A DNA stretch of 7,724 nucleotides from Rickettsiales bacterium (GTDB lineage: Bacteria > Pseudomonadota > Alphaproteobacteria > Rickettsiales > UBA1997): positions 1 through 7,724 of the forward strand of contig CANNMN010000058.1 in NCBI GenBank assembly GCA_947505885.1. The letters are read 5' to 3'. A model generated the notes under the pieces. The model was not told where the DNA came from, did not search any database, and worked only from the letters and a program-made list of their open reading frames with translations. This document shows, one piece after another, positions 1-5,935 of the stretch; within the stretch, counting starts at the first letter, position 1; the number at the start of each line of letters is the position of its first letter. A program made the position numbers and the translations under genes.

Positions 1-299
1 ATTTTAATTAGGATCTCTTTGTCAAATTGATCACCGTAAACTCTAAAAGCCAAACTCATTGCCTCGGTCAATTGTTGACGACCTCTCTCGTCAAAAGGCC
101 TAGATGATTTACTGGTTAGAATCGCATCTGGACTGACTTCAAGCACCTCTGAAAGTTTCTTTAAAACCTCGTTAGAAACACCACTACGCCCTTTTTCAAA
201 ACCAGAAAGTAGTTGTTTGCTCACACCAATTTTCTGCGCCAGATCACTTTGGCTAATTTTTTTTTCTTCGCGTATTTGTTTTAGAAAATTTTCTGACAT
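1..299 (-). CDS. XRE/Cro-family HTH transcriptional regulator, C-terminus cut by window edge
   Basis: The minus-strand frame starts at the ATG at 299 and runs off the window start, giving 99 residues. Residues about 6-61 form a typical five-helix HTH_3/XRE domain: IREEKKISQSDLAQKIGVSK (helix 2-3 core), then QLLSGFEKGRSG and the closing LKKLSEVLEVSPDAIL. Proteins of this family are cytoplasmic DNA-binding regulators, often repressors that act at their own promoters. The rest, from about residue 62, is a hydrophilic segment (DERGRQQLTEAMSLAFRVYG) with no domain I recognise, and it may end shortly beyond the window. The start is chosen because it lies just before the HTH domain, as is usual in the family. 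It is transcribed away from tRNA-Phe, with 215 bp between them. Its targets cannot be told from sequence; a stand-alone regulator or the antitoxin/immunity partner of a gene outside the window are both possible. Confidence 0.88.
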   Translation of the reverse strand, partial: MSENFLKQIREEKKISQSDLAQKIGVSKQLLSGFEKGRSGVSNEVLKKLSEVLEVSPDAILTSKSSRPFDERGRQQLTEAMSLAFRVYGDQFDKEILIK

Positions 300-514
300 G
301 TAGGTAGATAAATTTGCGCCATCTTGTGAGTGATTTTTTGCAAGTCCAGGTTGTGGATTTAGGTACTTACTTACTACTTCTTCATTGTGAGTGCGATGCC
401 AGTAATCCAGTTTGTTAAGGTATGAATTGTCACACTGCGCTCGCAATGAAAAACTTTAGATCCCTACCCAACTTGCAAATAAAAGATCCGTCTTTACGTT
501 GCCGCGCCTCACAC
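300..514. other. Intergenic region between divergent XRE gene and tRNA-Phe
   Basis: No coding region is supported here. The region must hold the promoters for both the XRE gene (minus) and tRNA-Phe (plus). A weak plus-strand candidate is TTGCAA at 473-478 with TACGTT at 495-500 (16-bp spacer), placed well for a transcript starting just before 515, but only half of the -10 bases match. The 9-mer TTGTGAGTG occurs twice in direct orientation, at 324-332 and 385-393. Around 436-450 the minus strand reads CATTGCGAGCGCAG, which resembles one half of the TCATTGCGAGCG-type dispersed repeat seen in many alphaproteobacteria; it may be a decayed remnant. Confidence 0.4.
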
Positions 515-590
515 GCCTGAATAGCTCAGTTGGTAGAGCAAAGGACTGAAAATCCTTGTGTCGCTGGTTCGATTCCGGCTTCAGGCACCA
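515..590 (+). tRNA. tRNA-Phe (anticodon GAA), CCA encoded
   Basis: The full cloverleaf is readable. The acceptor stem GCCTGAA (515-521) pairs perfectly with TTCAGGC (580-586), followed by discriminator A587 and encoded CCA at 588-590. The D-arm is GCTC/GAGC. The anticodon stem AAGGA/TCCTT (541-545, 553-557) encloses loop CTGAAAA with anticodon GAA at 548-550, which reads UUC/UUU. The T-arm GCTGG-TTCGATT-CCGGC has one G-T wobble. The length of 76 bases is normal. The last ten bases (581-590) are also the 3' end of the convergent gene pgeF, so there is no room for an intergenic terminator on either side. Confidence 0.97.
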
Positions 591-1279
591 CCCACCACAA
601 TCACCGCAACATTCCTTCCGCAGTCCTTTTCTTCTTGATGCGATGATCTTCTAAAGGAAAAAAAATCTTGTTCGTTGGTGTAAGTATCAATTCGTTGATT
701 TTTGATTTTTGTAATTCCTGATTCTTTTAATTTTTTTTCGACGTAAGAAGTAAGGTCAAACCAATATTTCCCAACACCCTCACCTTTGATGAAAAAAAAT
801 TTATTGTCTGAGTTTTCATGCAAAAAATCTTCTAAAAATTCCTGAGAAACTTCGTAGGATTTTTGCTGAATCATTGGTCCAATCACTGCTTCAATATTTT
901 CTGCACCGAGCTTTTTCATTTCAGTAACAGTCTCTGAAATCACGCCAAATCTTGCTCCGCGCCATCCGGCATGCGCAGCAGCGATTATTTTTTTCTCTGC
1001 GTCCCAAAATAAAATCGGCGCACAATCAGCGGTAATTATTCCAAGGACGACATTTGGCAAATTGGTTACCAGCGCGTCTGCCTTGGGCAAATTCTGATTA
1101 CCGTGAATTTTTTCTGCATGATCAACAACAACAACTTCAGCACCGTGAATTTGATTTACGAATAAAACTGCCGCTGGAGAAAAATTTTTTTTACGCAGCG
1201 CGAGATCAAGACTCATTCGGTCAGATAAACCGCGATCAATTGTGCAATCTTTGCCAAAAAAATGATATTTGATGCTCAT
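581..1279 (-). CDS. pgeF: Laccase-domain (YfiH/DUF152 family) protein, peptidoglycan editing factor PgeF
   Basis: The 232-residue product belongs to the family called PgeF/YfiH (Cu-oxidase_4), once called polyphenol oxidase or multicopper oxidase. Members are cytoplasmic. Some have purine nucleoside phosphorylase/adenosine deaminase activity, and E. coli PgeF removes muropeptides carrying L-serine in place of L-alanine. The metal-binding triad is visible as H45 (NQIHG), C86 (ITADCAPIL) and H103 (AAHAGWRGA). IGPMIQQKSYEV (133-144) and FFSFRRSSHQEEKDCGRNVAVIV (206-228) match the usual C-terminal half in its alphaproteobacterial form. The length is normal for the family. The start ATG (1277-1279) overlaps the stop of thrB as ATGA, which implies translational coupling, so no separate promoter is expected. 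The oddity is the 3' end: the TGA stop and the last two to three codons (GGA residues) lie in the 3' end of tRNA-Phe. Which of the family activities this copy has cannot be told from sequence. Confidence 0.9.
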   Translation of the reverse strand: MSIKYHFFGKDCTIDRGLSDRMSLDLALRKKNFSPAAVLFVNQIHGAEVVVVDHAEKIHGNQNLPKADALVTNLPNVVLGIITADCAPILFWDAEKKIIAAAHAGWRGARFGVISETVTEMKKLGAENIEAVIGPMIQQKSYEVSQEFLEDFLHENSDNKFFFIKGEGVGKYWFDLTSYVEKKLKESGITKIKNQRIDTYTNEQDFFSFRRSSHQEEKDCGRNVAVIVVGGA

Positions 1280-2199
1280 GCGTGGGACTTAAAAAATCTG
1301 AGTTTTTCTAAATATTCTTGCGGGTCTTTAACCGTAACAAAGGAATCTTTAGGCGTGAAGAACATGTCGTGAAGCCTTGTCAATAAAAAGCGCATCGCTG
1401 CACCAACTAAGGCGATTTTCAGAAAATCTTTTTCCTCTTCGGAAAATTTTCTGACTGTTTCGTAGCCTTGAAATAGCGCAGCAAATTTTTCTTCATCATC
1501 GACCCAAGCCGTCACGGCAATAGCAAAATCGTAGATCAAAGCATCATTGGCAGCGAAATAAAAATCGATTATTCCGCTCACTTTTTCATCTTCATCAAAA
1601 AAAACATTGTCGAAAAAAAGGTCTAAATGCACTGCAGCACTAGGCAGATCAAGGCGCCAATATTTTTCTAGAAAATCTAAATTCTCCGAAATTTCTTCGC
1701 GTAAATCTTTTTGGTAATCGTCAAGCAAGTGTTCGAACTTAGAAAACAAAGGGCGAAGACTAAAAATTCCTAAATCATTTTTGCGCGACATTGAAAAATC
1801 AGCGGCAGCTAAATGCAATTTAGCTAAAATTTTTCCGACTTCAAAACAGCTATTCGTCGTAATTTTTTCGACAGCCTTTCCACTTAAAAAAGTAACGATT
1901 GCTGATTTTTTCTCTTTGAGATCAACAAGCACAGAACCTTTATTGCTCAGGATTGGTCGCGGACAAGAAATTTCATTTTCTGCCAAGTGCAGTTTTAAAT
2001 TTATGAAAAATGGCAGATCCTTTTTGGCAAGGCGCGACTCAAAAATTGTCAGAATAAACTTGCCCTGATTAGTCTCTAAAATGAAGTTAGAATTGTCGAT
2101 TCCTTCAAGAATTTCTTTGAAATCAACTAACTCTCCGATGCTGTATTTTCTAAGGTGAGAAGTAATTTCTTCCCTTGTAACTTTTGTGTAAACCGCCAT
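1276..2199 (-). CDS. thrB: Homoserine kinase, ThrB (APH-like kinase type)
   Basis: This 307-residue protein phosphorylates L-homoserine to O-phospho-L-homoserine with ATP, the step before threonine synthase. It is of the aminoglycoside-phosphotransferase-fold type found in alpha- and gammaproteobacteria such as Pseudomonas, not the GHMP kinase type of E. coli. Visible family marks are the start MAVYTKVTREEI, the nucleotide-loop segment GIDNSNF (33-39), DLPFFINLKLHL (61-72), the conserved FLSGK (104-108), the catalytic HLDLFFDN (H191, D193, N198) and the metal-binding D212 in GIIDFYFAAND. The C-terminal VKDPQEYLEKLRFF is also typical, and the length is the family norm. The next gene on the strand, pgeF, overlaps it by 4 bp. 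The divergent gene ispA starts 28 bp upstream, so the promoter must reach into ispA or share that short gap. No clear Shine-Dalgarno sequence precedes the ATG. Its presence implies at least part of the threonine pathway, unlike the most reduced Rickettsia. Confidence 0.92.
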   Translation of the reverse strand: MAVYTKVTREEITSHLRKYSIGELVDFKEILEGIDNSNFILETNQGKFILTIFESRLAKKDLPFFINLKLHLAENEISCPRPILSNKGSVLVDLKEKKSAIVTFLSGKAVEKITTNSCFEVGKILAKLHLAAADFSMSRKNDLGIFSLRPLFSKFEHLLDDYQKDLREEISENLDFLEKYWRLDLPSAAVHLDLFFDNVFFDEDEKVSGIIDFYFAANDALIYDFAIAVTAWVDDEEKFAALFQGYETVRKFSEEEKDFLKIALVGAAMRFLLTRLHDMFFTPKDSFVTVKDPQEYLEKLRFFKSHA

Positions 2200-2227
2200 A
2201 AATTTAGACTTAATTTAATCTCAAAAA

Positions 2228-3124
2228 ATGCTCTCCCAGAATCTCAAAGAATCCCTTCTAGCCTGCTCCATTATCGTGCAAAAAAGAATGGATGAACTTT
2301 TACCTCACGACTTCGCCGATTCAAAATTGATTGAAGCAATGCGCTATTCAACACTGTCTGAAGGAAAAAGAATTCGTCCATTTTTATTGATGGCTTCAGC
2401 ACAAATTTTTGGGGTGTCGATTTTAACCTCGCTTAATGCCGCAGTGGCGCTGGAATTCATTCATGTTTACTCGCTGATTCACGATGATTTACCAGCAATG
2501 GATGATGATGACTTTAGGCGCGGCAGACCTTCAAATCACAAAAAATTTAATGAGGCCACCGCCATTCTTGCTGGCGATGCGCTGCTTACTTATGCTTTTC
2601 AAATACTCGCTGATCCCGCTACGCACAAAGATACTTCGGTTCGCTGCGAGTTAATTCAAATAATTTCTAAGGCTGCTGGATTCTCTGGAATGGCCGGCGG
2701 ACAAATGATGGACCTTGAAAAAGCTGAGCAAAAAATTTCCAAAGAAACTCTTGCCAAATTGCATCGCTTAAAAACCGGTGAACTTTTTATGGCAGCAGCG
2801 GAAAGTGGTGCTGCTATTGGTCGCTGCGGGGTCTACGAACGTCATGCGCTGCGTTATTTTGCCCATGATTTGGGTTTGGCTTTTCAGATCAAGGATGATG
2901 TTTTGGATCATCGCGACATCAGCACCAATAAATTTGAAATCGAAGAAGCGCGTCACAAAAAACCAAAAGAAAATGCCAGCATCGTTGATGTGGTTGGTTT
3001 AGAAAATGCCGAAAAGCAGCTAAAATTATTACACGAACAATCGATCGCTCATTTACGAATTTTTGGCGACAAAGCTAAGTTGCTGATTGACCTCGCCGAG
3101 TTCGTAATAATGAGAGAGAAATAA
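2228..3124 (+). CDS. ispA: Polyprenyl synthetase, probable (2E,6E)-farnesyl diphosphate synthase
   Basis: The 298-residue all-alpha prenyltransferase condenses isopentenyl diphosphate with allylic diphosphates, supplying farnesyl diphosphate for undecaprenyl carriers, quinones and haem side chains. The first aspartate-rich motif is HDDLPAMDDDD, with D86, D87 and D92 spaced DDx4D as in bacterial type II FPP synthases. The second is DDVLD at 223-227. Also visible are EGKRIRP (about 45-51, diphosphate binding), GRPSNHKKF, GDALL, MAGGQMMDL and KTGELF. The aromatic residue five positions before the first motif (Y81 in HVYSLIHDD) is the usual sign of a C15 product, so FPP is preferred over GGPP. 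The C-terminal part KKPKENASIVDVVGLENAEKQ is a slightly reworded form of the usual lysine- and threonine-containing loop. ATG 2228 is the start used because it gives the family's normal N-terminus; no ribosome-binding site is evident. ugd follows after 75 bp and may be co-transcribed. Confidence 0.92.
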   Translation: MLSQNLKESLLACSIIVQKRMDELLPHDFADSKLIEAMRYSTLSEGKRIRPFLLMASAQIFGVSILTSLNAAVALEFIHVYSLIHDDLPAMDDDDFRRGRPSNHKKFNEATAILAGDALLTYAFQILADPATHKDTSVRCELIQIISKAAGFSGMAGGQMMDLEKAEQKISKETLAKLHRLKTGELFMAAAESGAAIGRCGVYERHALRYFAHDLGLAFQIKDDVLDHRDISTNKFEIEEARHKKPKENASIVDVVGLENAEKQLKLLHEQSIAHLRIFGDKAKLLIDLAEFVIMREK

Positions 3125-3199
3125 TAAATTTAATCCGACCAAGGCACCAACACTTTTTTTTCACACCATCCCTGTAAAAAGATCGAAAATAATAAAAAT

Positions 3200-4465
3200 A
3201 TGAAAATCACAGTAATTGGCAGTGGCTACGTAGGTTTGGTTTCGGGCGTTTGTTTTGCTAAACTTGGGCATGAAGTTGTCTGCGTCGACAAAGACGAAAA
3301 AAAAATTTCTCAATTAAAATCTGGCGTAGTTCCAATTTTTGAACCTGGGCTTTCTGAGTTGCTTGCTGAAGTAAAAATTTCTTTTACTACAAATTTGAAA
3401 GATGGCTTAAGCGACTCTAGCGTTGTTTTCATTGCCGTCGGCACTCCGCAAGATGAAGATGGATCAGCTGATCTTTCTTACGTTCTTGCCGCCACAAAAG
3501 AAGTCGCAGAACTTTCAGATTCTTATAAATTAATCGTCACCAAATCGACAGTTCCGGCAGGCACTGGCGCAAAAATAAAAGCACTAGTTAAGCAAGTAAA
3601 TCCGCAGCTAGATTTTGCCGTGGCTTCTAATCCAGAATTTTTACGCGAAGGTGTTGCGATCAATGATTTCATGAATCCAGACCGCATTGTTATCGGAGTT
3701 GAAGATGAAAAATCACAAAAAATTTTCGCCGAAATTTACGCCAAATTCGCGCCAGAAAAATTAGTTTCAACCGACATCATCACCGCCGAATTAATCAAAT
3801 ACGCCTCCAACTCTTTCCTCGCCACCAAGATTTCTTTTATCAATGAAATGTCTGATTTATGCGAGGCAGTTGGCGGCAATATAAAGCAGCTTGCCCGCGC
3901 TGTGGGATTAGACTCGCGCATTGGCGAAAAATTTTTAAATCCTGGCCCCGGATTTGGCGGATCATGTTTTCCAAAAGACATTTTAGCGATTCTAAATGTC
4001 GCCAAAGAAAATTCTGTTGAGCTCTCTTTGATCGATTCAGTAATCGCTTCGAATCAAAAAAGAAAAATCAGAATGGTCGAAAAAATTCTCACCATTCCCG
4101 CCAAGAAAATCGCACTTCTTGGCCTCGCTTTCAAAGGAAATACCGATGATATTCGCTATTCGCCAGCAATCACCATCGCTAAAGAATTGGCCAAACAAGA
4201 TGTAAAAATTTTCGCTCACGATTTTGCTGCAATTGAAAATGCAAAAGTGGAATTGGCGGAATTTAAAAATATTTCTTTCTGCGAAGATGTTTACGAAGCT
4301 GCAGCTGATGCAGATTTAATCGTAATCGTTACCGAGTGGGAAAAATATCGCGAGTTAGATTTTACAAAAATTCGAACCAAAAAAATCATCGATTTACGTA
4401 ATCTTTTTGATGAGAAAGAAATGAGAAAAAATGGGTTCGAATATTACTGCGTCGGCAGTAAGTAA
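3200..4465 (+). CDS. ugd: UDP-glucose 6-dehydrogenase
   Basis: The 421-residue enzyme oxidises UDP-glucose to UDP-glucuronate with two NAD+, feeding synthesis of surface polysaccharide or lipid-linked sugars in the cytoplasm. The N-terminal Rossmann fold carries GSGYVG (residues 8-13) and the NAD-ribose acidic residue in VCVDKDE. Next come VGTPQDEDGSADL, TKSTVPAGTG and NPEFLREG. The middle helical domain has the active-site K200 and N204 in ELIKYASNSF. The catalytic cysteine is C256 in FGGSCFPKD. The C-terminal substrate-binding domain contains LGLAFKGNTDDIRYSP and ends in GFEYYCVGSK. All catalytic residues are present and the length is normal for bacterial Ugd. The other member of the superfamily, GDP-mannose dehydrogenase, is less likely given the FGGSCFPKD and TDDIRYSP forms. 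It lies 75 bp after ispA and 52 bp before tRNA-Arg. No polysaccharide genes are seen nearby. Confidence 0.93.
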   Translation: MKITVIGSGYVGLVSGVCFAKLGHEVVCVDKDEKKISQLKSGVVPIFEPGLSELLAEVKISFTTNLKDGLSDSSVVFIAVGTPQDEDGSADLSYVLAATKEVAELSDSYKLIVTKSTVPAGTGAKIKALVKQVNPQLDFAVASNPEFLREGVAINDFMNPDRIVIGVEDEKSQKIFAEIYAKFAPEKLVSTDIITAELIKYASNSFLATKISFINEMSDLCEAVGGNIKQLARAVGLDSRIGEKFLNPGPGFGGSCFPKDILAILNVAKENSVELSLIDSVIASNQKRKIRMVEKILTIPAKKIALLGLAFKGNTDDIRYSPAITIAKELAKQDVKIFAHDFAAIENAKVELAEFKNISFCEDVYEAAADADLIVIVTEWEKYRELDFTKIRTKKIIDLRNLFDEKEMRKNGFEYYCVGSK

Positions 4466-4478
4466 AATTGTCATCTTC

Positions 4479-4495
4479 GAAGTTCTGCGGACTTC
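4479..4495 (+). terminator. Small hairpin between ugd and tRNA-Arg, function doubtful
   Basis: GAAGTT pairs with GACTTC across a five-base loop (CTGCG), giving a six-pair stem with one T-G pair. No T-run follows directly, so it is a poor intrinsic terminator. It could be a processing or weak termination signal between the ugd message and the tRNA. Confidence 0.2.
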
Positions 4496-4517
4496 ACAGG
4501 TAAAGAAAAAAATATTA

Positions 4518-4592
4518 GCCCCCGTAGCTCAGGGGATAGAGCATTGGTTTCCTAAACCATGTGCGCATGTTCGAGTCATGCCGGGGGCACCA
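4518..4592 (+). tRNA. tRNA-Arg (anticodon CCT), CCA encoded
   Basis: The acceptor stem GCCCCCG (4518-4524) pairs fully with CGGGGGC (4582-4588), then A4589 and encoded CCA. The D-arm is GCTC/GAGC with a short loop. The anticodon loop TTCCTAA (4549-4555) carries CCT at 4551-4553, which reads AGG. The T-arm is GCATG-TTCGAGT-CATGC. The anticodon stem TTGGT/ACCAT has one T-T mismatch at its outer end, a mild deviation that does not suggest a pseudogene. Length is 75 bases. It lies 52 bp after ugd. tRNA genes are frequent integration sites, but I see no duplicated 3' end or integrase in the window. Confidence 0.95.
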
Positions 4593-4803
4593 AATTTCTT
4601 TTCCTAAATCCCTAACTTTGCAGGGACGAGGTTTAAAATAATTGATACAAAGAGTTTGATATTTTTTTCTCAGATCTCTCGTCCATCACTATTGTATAAT
4701 CCCAAAACTTTAGGGCTTCGTATTTTTATTAGGTTTTTTCAAACCACTCCAAAACCAGCGACAAGTCGCAAAGAAATTATAATCAAAGGCGCTATCCAGA
4801 AAT
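4593..4803. other. Non-coding leader between tRNA-Arg and dusB
   Basis: No protein is supported here. The stretch is AT-rich with several short self-complementary spots: TCCCT/AGGGA near 4607-4625 just after the tRNA, CCCAAAACTTTAGGG at 4702-4716 (a CCC-A-AAA stem with an A-A mismatch, followed within a few bases by T-rich sequence), and GCGACAAGTCGC at 4758-4769, an exact two-fold palindrome with a two-base centre. The last could be a protein-binding site. None amounts to a known riboswitch. Confidence 0.4.
4695..4700 (+). promoter_or_regulatory. Perfect -10 box (TATAAT), candidate dusB promoter
   Basis: TATAAT at 4695-4700 matches the sigma-70 -10 consensus exactly and would give a leader of about 100 bases before dusB. 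The -35 position around 4672-4677 (AGATCT) is poor; TTGATA boxes at 4642 and 4656 are too far away for normal spacing. A second TATAAT at 4778-4783 lies closer to dusB but also lacks a good -35. In AT-rich DNA such boxes occur by chance, so this is a candidate only. Confidence 0.35.
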
Positions 4804-5781
4804 ATGATCCAAATCGGAAATATAACATTGCCAGGCAACGTCCTTCTCGCGCCAATGTCGGGCGTAACTGATCTACCTTTTCGTCGTTTAGTAAAAAAAT
4901 TCGGTGCGCCTTTGGTGATTTCAGAAATGATCGCCTCGCGCGCGATGATTATGCAAACGCGCGACTCGCTAAAAAAATGTGAGAGAGATGATGCGATTTA
5001 CCCAATGTCTGTGCAGCTTGCCGGCTGTGATCCAGAAATTATGGCCGAAGCAGCGAAGCTTAATGAAGATCTCGGAGCCGACATCATCGACATTAATTTC
5101 GGCTGCCCAGTCAAAAAAGTTGTAAATAGTTTTGCTGGCAGCGCCTTGATGAAAGACGAAGATCTTGCCACGCGCATCATGGAAGCAGTGGTTAAGGCCG
5201 TGAAAATTCCGGTAACGATGAAAACGCGTTTAGGTTGGAATTATGAAAATTTGAACTCGCCCAGTCTTGCAAAAAAAGCAGAAAATGTTGGCATTCAAAT
5301 GCTCACCATTCACGGCCGCACCCGTTGTCAGATGTATGACGGAAGCGCCAACTGGGAATTAATTTCACGCGTCAAAGAAGTCGTAAAAATTCCCGTAATC
5401 GCCAATGGCGACATCAAAAATTCTGATGATGCAAGAAAAGCGCTCGAGCTCTCAAAGGCAGATGGGGTAATGATCGGCAGAGCTGCTTACGGCAAACCTT
5501 GGTTGATTGCGCAGATTAATGCTGATCTAAAAGGTGAAGAGAAAATTCCCACTCCCGAACTCGTCGAACAAAAAGAAATCGTGCTCAACCACTTCGCAGA
5601 AATGATTGAGCACTACGGAGAACAAACTGCTATTCCACTCGCACGAAAACACATCGGCTGGTATAGTTCTGGCTTAAAAGGCTCGGCAGAATTTCGCGCA
5701 AAAATCAACGTGACGCAAGGTCAAGAAAATGTGTGCGACGAGATTAAAAGATTTTACGATTTGCAATTAATTACTCCTTAA
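4804..5781 (+). CDS. dusB: tRNA-dihydrouridine synthase DusB (NifR3 type)
   Basis: The 325-residue FMN enzyme reduces uridines in the D-loop of tRNAs to dihydrouridine with NADPH. The TIM-barrel begins with the FMN-binding LAPMSGVTDLPFR (about 15-27). The catalytic cysteine is C101 in INFGCPVKKV. K140 in TMKTRLGW, H170/R172/R174 in IHGRTR, N201/D203 in ANGDI and the phosphate-binding IGRAAYGKPW (224-233) are all present. The helical C-terminal domain carries RKHIGWYSSGLKGSAEFRAKIN, as in DusB. The length is normal. In many alphaproteobacteria this gene (called nifR3) precedes ntrBC; here it is followed by a palindromic repeat and a restriction-modification gene instead. ATG 4804 starts immediately before the conserved N-terminus; no strong ribosome-binding site is seen. 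Confidence 0.94.
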   Translation: MIQIGNITLPGNVLLAPMSGVTDLPFRRLVKKFGAPLVISEMIASRAMIMQTRDSLKKCERDDAIYPMSVQLAGCDPEIMAEAAKLNEDLGADIIDINFGCPVKKVVNSFAGSALMKDEDLATRIMEAVVKAVKIPVTMKTRLGWNYENLNSPSLAKKAENVGIQMLTIHGRTRCQMYDGSANWELISRVKEVVKIPVIANGDIKNSDDARKALELSKADGVMIGRAAYGKPWLIAQINADLKGEEKIPTPELVEQKEIVLNHFAEMIEHYGEQTAIPLARKHIGWYSSGLKGSAEFRAKINVTQGQENVCDEIKRFYDLQLITP

Positions 5782-5793
5782 GACTCACCTTTC

Positions 5794-5820
5794 CTGGATC
5801 CCCGCCTGCGCGGGGATGAC
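5794..5820 (+). repeat. Palindromic repeat unit, left copy
   Basis: The core ATCCCCGC (5798-5805) pairs with GCGGGGAT (5810-5817) around loop CTGC. It begins 13 bp after the dusB stop, so it can act as an mRNA 3'-end stabiliser or weak terminator for dusB; no clean T-run follows (only TTTT about ten bases on). Confidence 0.9.
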
Positions 5821-5843
5821 GGGAGAGTTTTGGAAACACCTTA

Positions 5844-5870
5844 CTGGGACTCCGCCTGCGCGGGTTAGAC
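5844..5870 (+). repeat. Palindromic repeat unit, decayed middle copy
   Basis: It aligns without gaps to the left copy at 21 of 27 positions and has the same orientation. The loop and inner stem (CCGC-CTGC-GCGG, 5852-5863) are kept, while the outer stem pairs are lost. The mismatches cluster in the flanking arms, as expected for an older copy no longer held to the family sequence. Confidence 0.75.
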
Positions 5871-5893
5871 GCTGGAAGTACGGAGTTTAACCA

Positions 5894-5920
5894 GTCATCC
5901 CCGCGCAGGCGGGGATCCAG
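5894..5920 (-). repeat. Palindromic repeat unit, right copy, inverted
   Basis: This is the exact reverse complement of the left copy over 27 nt. ATCCCCGC (5897-5904) pairs with GCGGGGAT (5909-5916) around loop GCAG. It ends 15 bp before the ATG of the restriction-modification gene. Confidence 0.9.
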
Positions 5921-5928
5921 AAATTTTT
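5897..5928 (+). terminator. Possible intrinsic terminator or attenuator formed by right repeat copy
   Basis: The eight-pair GC-rich stem at 5897-5916 is followed by CCAGAAA and then TTTTT at 5924-5928. The T-run is a few bases further from the stem than in a classical terminator. It would stop read-through from dusB, but it also sits in the only possible leader of the downstream gene, so any transcript entering that gene from upstream must pass it. Confidence 0.35.
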
Positions 5929-5935
5929 ACTTTTT

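Larger units (their letters stand above)
5794..5920. repeat. Composite palindromic repeat element (three units)
   Basis: This 127-bp element has 27-nt ends (5794-5820 and 5894-5920) that are perfect reverse complements. Each end is itself a hairpin, and a decayed third unit lies between them. The GC-rich units contrast with the AT-rich surroundings. The layout, two REP-like palindromes in opposite orientation, resembles REPIN or MITE-like non-autonomous elements. Units of the CTGGATCCC...GGGATGAC form are common dispersed repeats in Proteobacteria, including Wolbachia and relatives. No target-site duplication is seen at the edges and no transposase is nearby. A further inverted pair inside (ACTGG-g-ACTCCG at 5843-5854 with CGGAGT-ttaa-CCAGT at 5881-5895) permits an alternative fold. 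Confidence 0.9.

Noticed and set aside
1054..1272. Plus-strand open frame of 72 codons inside pgeF
   Set aside because: It is antisense to the conserved laccase-domain codons, shows no recognisable domain and has a low-complexity composition.
1781..2068. Plus-strand open frame of 95 codons inside thrB
   Set aside because: It lies wholly antisense to a well-conserved gene and resembles no protein family; it is a shadow frame.
3736..4005. Minus-strand open frame of 89 codons inside ugd
   Set aside because: It is the reverse of the Ugd active-site region; the proline/glycine-rich stretch is the reverse reading of the conserved GPGFGGSC codons.
4518..4592. tRNA-Arg as an attachment site of an integrated element
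   Set aside because: No repeat of the tRNA 3' end and no integrase gene is found in the window.
4607..4625. TCCCT/AGGGA hairpin as the terminator of tRNA-Arg
   Set aside because: The stem is only five pairs with an eight-base loop and no T-run follows it.
4656..4871. Plus-strand open frame of 71 codons overlapping the dusB start
   Set aside because: It overlaps dusB by 68 bases in another frame, covers the promoter-like leader, and its product is basic and low in complexity with no recognised motif.
5794..5920. CRISPR array
   Set aside because: There are only three units, one inverted and one decayed, spacers of 23 bp each containing no separate signature, and no cas genes; the palindromic REP-like reading fits better.
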